Source: a virus. Taken from it: a stretch of DNA of 25,485 nucleotides. The position numbers were made by a program, and so were the translations under genes. Location of the stretch: the IMG/VR virus record IMGVR_UViG_3300025543_000187, positions 1 through 25,485 of that record, one strand, 5' to 3'. Positions 22,317 through 25,485 of the stretch are shown here, piece after piece; the stretch's first letter is position 1; every line of letters begins with the position of its first letter. The notes beneath the pieces are model-generated. The model was not told where the DNA came from, made no database searches, and worked only from the letters and a program-made list of their open reading frames with translations.

Positions 22317-22948
22317 TATGCTTCACTCCTATTTGCGGATCTATCCATAATTCTTGCTAAGTCTTCTCCGCTTAATGCCTGAGCAGCTCTATCGTACATC
22401 GATTGCCAAGTAGGTACTCTTTCATCATTTTTTAAAAATGGAGTAGCTTCTAGCAGAGACGCATAGAGAAGAACGTCTGGGGCATATTCAGTTAACCAGT
22501 TACTTTGCAGATCATCACCTAAAAGAGCTGGCTGTTCATAATAAAGTATTTCACACGTTTGAGCAGTTGAAGGAGTCGGAGTTATAAGCCAGTGTTGATA
22601 ATCGTAATCTGCATAAAACTGAGGCGCAGCTGTTTCTGCTTCATTTGGCCAGTAATTCCTGGAGTATTCATAAGATCTAGCAAAAATAGAAGATCCCCCA
22701 ACTGTCATAGAAACTGTGTCTCTCCATCTATCAGGTTTCAGATATGTAGAAGTACCTACTACCAGAGGCAAATTAACAGCTCTTATAAAACCTTCTATTT
22801 TTAACTCACGAGCTATACGTCTTTCACCTAAAGTGATAAGCCTAGGTAACTGGTCAAAGACAATCTGGTCGCTTGCTTGAGTAAACCCACGCTCTAAATA
22901 CCTGCGTAGATCTACTAGCAAACTGTCATATGTCATGGTATAACTCAT
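22316..22948 (-). CDS. Head-tail adaptor protein
   Basis: The 210-residue protein has DSLLVDLRRYLERGF (8-22), IVFDQLPRLITLGERRIARE (29-48), a FIRAVNLPLVVG strand, then YEQPALLGDDLQSNWLTEYA (137-156) and LLYASLLEATPFLKNDERV. This order resembles the head-to-tail adaptor proteins of short-tailed phages (SU10 adaptor or P22 gp4-like group), which bridge portal and tail hub. The position just before the gp10-like gene agrees. ATG at 22948 has AGGAG six bases upstream; an ATG at 22936 is less well placed. Confidence 0.7.
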   Translation of the reverse strand: MSYTMTYDSLLVDLRRYLERGFTQASDQIVFDQLPRLITLGERRIARELKIEGFIRAVNLPLVVGTSTYLKPDRWRDTVSMTVGGSSIFARSYEYSRNYWPNEAETAAPQFYADYDYQHWLITPTPSTAQTCEILYYEQPALLGDDLQSNWLTEYAPDVLLYASLLEATPFLKNDERVPTWQSMYDRAAQALSGEDLARIMDRSANRSEA

Positions 22949-22957
22949 CTACTTCTC

Positions 22958-23308
22958 CTAATACATTATACTTATCGCACCAGCGCAACTTTGCGGTGTG
23001 GACACTGAGAAAGTGAAAGTAGTGGAAGAGTCAAAACAAGTCACGTTATATTCTGCTACTTCATCTATATGCTTTGTATGTGATTCAGAATAAGGAGTTC
23101 CTACACCGTTAGGGTCAGTGGTCTGTATAGTTAAAGTATAGACGAAATCAGAAGCTGAGTTATCAGTAACTTGCACTGCCATTTTCATCAATCTTGGGGC
23201 AGCTGTCGTATCATCCATCGTAATAATGTAAAATGCGTCCGGATCACTCCCATTAGCATTAAACTTATGCGTCTCTACTATTCCTTCTGCGATTAATGCA
23301 CTCATCAT
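22958..23308 (-). CDS. Small beta-rich structural protein
   Basis: The 116-residue protein begins MMSALIAEGIVETHKFNANG and is beta-rich, with strands such as FVYTLTIQTT and TFTFSVST. No motif gives a function. Its place between a fibre-like gene and the head-tail adaptor suggests a virion or decoration-type protein. Two adjacent ATGs (23308 and 23305) are possible; the second has better spacing from AGGTGA. Confidence 0.6.
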   Translation of the reverse strand: MMSALIAEGIVETHKFNANGSDPDAFYIITMDDTTAAPRLMKMAVQVTDNSASDFVYTLTIQTTDPNGVGTPYSESHTKHIDEVAEYNVTCFDSSTTFTFSVSTPQSCAGAISIMY

Positions 23309-23313
23309 TTCAC

Positions 23314-24876
23314 CTACGTGTTATTAATATTTGTAACTCTTTGCTGAACAGAGCTAGTGTTAAGTTGGCTTCCAGTATAGTCATTCGGATTTCCTACACT
23401 AAATGTACCGTGTACAGGATTAGTAGAGTTGGTACCGCTAGTATAATTTACCAAAGTCACGTCAGTTGAAGAAGCATATGTTAGTGCGGAACCTATAACA
23501 CCTCCTCCCGTTCCTCCGTCTAAATCAATTCCGGTGCCGAACGCTACACCAGTTCCTTGTATGACTGAACCTGTGTCTGAGAGTTTAAAATTAACAGAAA
23601 GTTTACCGTCTTTATCTTCAAAAAGACAGTTGTCCATAAAGCTCAGACTATAACCGGAAGCAGGGGCAATAGCATTTTGCCATATTATTGAGCCGTTGGC
23701 AATGTTTATTTCCATTAAATAAAGTTTAGTTCCAGTTCCTGGGTTATATGACATGGCTATAAAGAACCTATTACTTATCATAACACCGCCTCTAGCTTCA
23801 GCATTCGCAGCGAAGGTTTTCTGCCACTGTAGAGTTCCTGAACTGTTATATTTAAGAATGAGAGGTTCCCAATTATCGTTTTTCCTCACACGACCAGATG
23901 CGTATACATTTTCAGAAGAATCTAATTGAATGCAGGAACTAGCATAATTATTTTGACCTGAGGTGTAATGGTTTCTTGTCCACTGTATTCCGCTACCGAT
24001 GGTATATTTTAAAAGCATAACTACATCTGCTCCTGAATTGCCAGGATTTATGTTTTCAGCACAATTAGCGATAAAATAAAATGTGCTTCCTGTTCCCGCT
24101 CTAACAAATGCTTTTACAGTCGTACCGTTGTTGTTGCTACCTCCAATTCTATAACCGTTACTAAAACTCAGTGAAGTTCCAGTTAAACTAGCAGTCACAA
24201 TCCTTATATTAGTCCCAGAAGAAGGACTGCTTGCGTAATCAGAAAATATAAGATAATAATCATCACTAGAACCATTAACAGTGTATAAAGTACCCTGATT
24301 ACCTAGATAATAATTACTATATCTCCATTGAAAGTTCTTTACTTTATTTAAACTACCATCTAATGTGTGGAACCACATTGAATTAGCATTGTAAGCGTAA
24401 TAATACCCATAAGAAATAGCAAATAAGTTAGTGGAAGGGTCATTTCCTCGGTAAGGATATACCGAATACATATCGCTACCGCTTTGAGTTCCCCAAATAT
24501 TATTAACTGCAGATATGCCATCTCCTGAAGATGTTAATTTGGTCACCATATTGGTAGGATTGCTAGCTGTCTGAACATTCGCTACATCGTTTCCATTCGG
24601 AGTAGTGTAAATAGTGCCGTCAGTATGTTGATAATACCAAGCAGGTGAGTTTGTCACTTGGCTCAAAGTACCGCTCGAGTTACTGGCATCACTCTGTATA
24701 AGATACGTTTGAAACGCAGGTTGTATTCTTCCCTGAGTTGGCCAATTATCTTGTTTTCTGTAATCTAGCGCTTGAGTTAAAGTCCACATCCCTGATGCAG
24801 TTGAATATTGCCATGGTCCGCTAGGAGTTACTGGGTCTTTTCTAATTACCCCTCCTTGCCAGTCTTTAATGCCCAT
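23314..24876 (-). CDS. Fibre-like protein with a propeller-type repeat region
   Basis: The 520-residue protein starts with WQGGVIRKDPVTPSGP and SGMWTLTQALDYRKQDNWP (28-46), a segment I recall from marine phage fibre proteins. The middle repeats strand patterns of the kind LLKYTIGSGIQWTRNH, ILKYNSSGTLQWQKTF and LMEINIANGSIIWQNA. These look like blades of a PQQ-type beta-propeller, each ending in a Trp. The C-terminus is Gly/Thr/Asn-rich. It is probably an adhesin or fibre part exposed on the virion. It has GAGGA ahead of its ATG and lies two bases after the 151-residue gene. Confidence 0.65.
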   Translation of the reverse strand: MGIKDWQGGVIRKDPVTPSGPWQYSTASGMWTLTQALDYRKQDNWPTQGRIQPAFQTYLIQSDASNSSGTLSQVTNSPAWYYQHTDGTIYTTPNGNDVANVQTASNPTNMVTKLTSSGDGISAVNNIWGTQSGSDMYSVYPYRGNDPSTNLFAISYGYYYAYNANSMWFHTLDGSLNKVKNFQWRYSNYYLGNQGTLYTVNGSSDDYYLIFSDYASSPSSGTNIRIVTASLTGTSLSFSNGYRIGGSNNNGTTVKAFVRAGTGSTFYFIANCAENINPGNSGADVVMLLKYTIGSGIQWTRNHYTSGQNNYASSCIQLDSSENVYASGRVRKNDNWEPLILKYNSSGTLQWQKTFAANAEARGGVMISNRFFIAMSYNPGTGTKLYLMEINIANGSIIWQNAIAPASGYSLSFMDNCLFEDKDGKLSVNFKLSDTGSVIQGTGVAFGTGIDLDGGTGGGVIGSALTYASSTDVTLVNYTSGTNSTNPVHGTFSVGNPNDYTGSQLNTSSVQQRVTNINNT

Positions 24877-24878
24877 AA

Positions 24879-25334
24879 TTAAGATTCCTCTTCTGAATCA
24901 AAAGGAGGGTTAGGTAGAGCATCCCAGACTTGATTTTCTTCATTCCATGTGAACCGATTTGTAGTGCTACTTGGATAAGCTACTGGCGGAACCATGCTAC
25001 ATGTAGCTTCATCAAAAGTCCAAGAAACATAAGTAGGGTACTCAGCTGAGAACTCATCTTGAACAGCTTGCTGCTTTGCTGCTATTTCTTCAGCGGTCAT
25101 AGGAGTCGCAGTCCATACATCAGTATAAGTCCCTGCTGTTCCATCTTTAAGACTATAAGTGACATTTAATTCTTTTTCATAAACTCCCAATCTAGGTCTA
25201 TTTACTCTCTCAAAAGGTGCAAAAGTAGGAGGGAGATTATTGAGATCTATTTCAGGAAAGGCTTCTCGCATATTCCACTCTGCTATCGGATGCTCATAAG
25301 GTTGCCCGTCTCTAATTTGTATGTATAATTTCAT
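24879..25334 (-). CDS. Fibre-associated conserved phage protein
   Basis: The 151-residue protein begins MKLYIQIRDGQPYEHPIAEW and continues MREAFPEIDLNNLPPTFAPF, a start I recall from cyanophage and pelagiphage proteins encoded next to fibre genes. It has MTAEEIAAKQQAV (79-91), YPTYVSWTFDEATCSM and a C-terminal FTWNEENQVWDAL. It might be a fibre assembly chaperone or a minor fibre part; position downstream of the glycine-rich fibre supports either. The ATG directly follows that gene's TAA. Confidence 0.65.
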   Translation of the reverse strand: MKLYIQIRDGQPYEHPIAEWNMREAFPEIDLNNLPPTFAPFERVNRPRLGVYEKELNVTYSLKDGTAGTYTDVWTATPMTAEEIAAKQQAVQDEFSAEYPTYVSWTFDEATCSMVPPVAYPSSTTNRFTWNEENQVWDALPNPPFDSEEES

Positions 25335-25485
25335 TTATATATCTCCTGTATTTGTACTTGGGAAGGATCTAGTGAGTCCACCAAATGAATAAATTATTCT
25401 AACTGCTCCATTTCCTCCGTCACCGCCAACCCCAGATCCGCTAGAAGCACCACCGCCTCCACCACCGCCATGGGTTCCCCCATCA
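25335..25485 (-). CDS. C-terminus of a glycine-rich tail fibre protein (partial)
   Basis: The minus-strand frame open from the window edge ends at TAA 25335-25337 and gives 49 residues. These include a Gly run (HGGGGGGASSGSG), then GNGAVRIIYSFG and SFPSTNTGDI at the end. GAVRII followed by FPSTNT is a characteristic ending of glycine-rich phage fibre or appendage proteins. The N-terminal part lies beyond the window. The TAA is immediately followed by the ATG of the 151-residue gene. Confidence 0.8.
   Translation of the reverse strand, partial: DGGTHGGGGGGGASSGSGVGGDGGNGAVRIIYSFGGLTRSFPSTNTGDI

Overview
This window is a tightly packed, AT-rich stretch of a tailed bacteriophage genome. All 33 genes lie on the minus strand, so transcription runs from high to low coordinates. 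Intergenic space is almost absent: neighbouring genes mostly overlap by 1-17 bases (ATGA, GTGA or TAATG junctions) or are a few bases apart, and no gap exceeds about 75 bases. Gene content suggests a short-tailed (podovirus-like) phage. There is a P22 gp10-like DNA stabilisation or tail-hub protein, a small head-tail adaptor, fibre-like proteins with a glycine-rich C-terminus, and large Ala/Gly-rich proteins resembling internal virion or ejection proteins. Many small genes resemble families I know from marine (cyanophage or pelagiphage type) phages. The host is probably a marine Gram-negative bacterium, but nothing here fixes it.

Layout in transcription order. (1) 25485-18894: virion appendage and tail region. 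It holds the end of a glycine-rich fibre, a 151-residue fibre-associated protein, a propeller-like 520-residue fibre protein, a small structural protein, the head-tail adaptor, a beta-repeat fibre protein, the gp10-like hub, a small conserved protein and a GNAT acetyltransferase. (2) 18891-10824: four large low-complexity virion proteins, probably internal or ejected with DNA. (3) 10823-8946: a 54-residue gene, a C-terminally anchored helical protein, a 3-TM holin, a GH108 endolysin and an EF-hand membrane protein. (4) 8872-6559: small accessory genes, including a SleB-like cell-wall hydrolase, with sigma70-like promoters. (5) 6556-900: a compact operon that I read as a thymidine hypermodification pathway. 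(6) 838-7: an HD-domain nucleotidase and a DUF3310 protein.

The main finding is region 5. It contains a thymidylate-synthase-fold enzyme of the phage hydroxymethylase-like subgroup, a helical putative DNA base hypermodification protein, a P-loop kinase resembling 5-hydroxymethyl-dU DNA kinase, a protein resembling the amino acid:DNA transferases, a fold-type-II PLP enzyme and a methyltransferase-like protein with a DFPF motif. Together they suggest this route: dUMP is hydroxymethylated, 5-hmdU is incorporated into DNA, the base is phosphorylated in DNA, an amino acid displaces the phosphate, and the PLP enzyme and possibly the methyltransferase tailor the adduct. No radical-SAM or flavin-dependent lyase gene is visible, so the final base may differ from those of phages M6 and ViI. 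This would protect phage DNA from host nucleases.

Regulation: four sigma70-like promoters (TTTACT or TTGCCT, exactly 17 bases, then TATAGT, TATAAT or GATAGT) lie in the only real intergenic gaps (868-896, 7140-7168, 8500-8528, 8904-8932). Three are followed by a tandem ATAACT-N-ATAACT element just ahead of the ribosome binding site; the fourth has one intact copy. A fifth element (7977-7989) has no clear promoter. I saw no convincing rho-independent terminator, tRNA, CRISPR array, integrase or attachment site.
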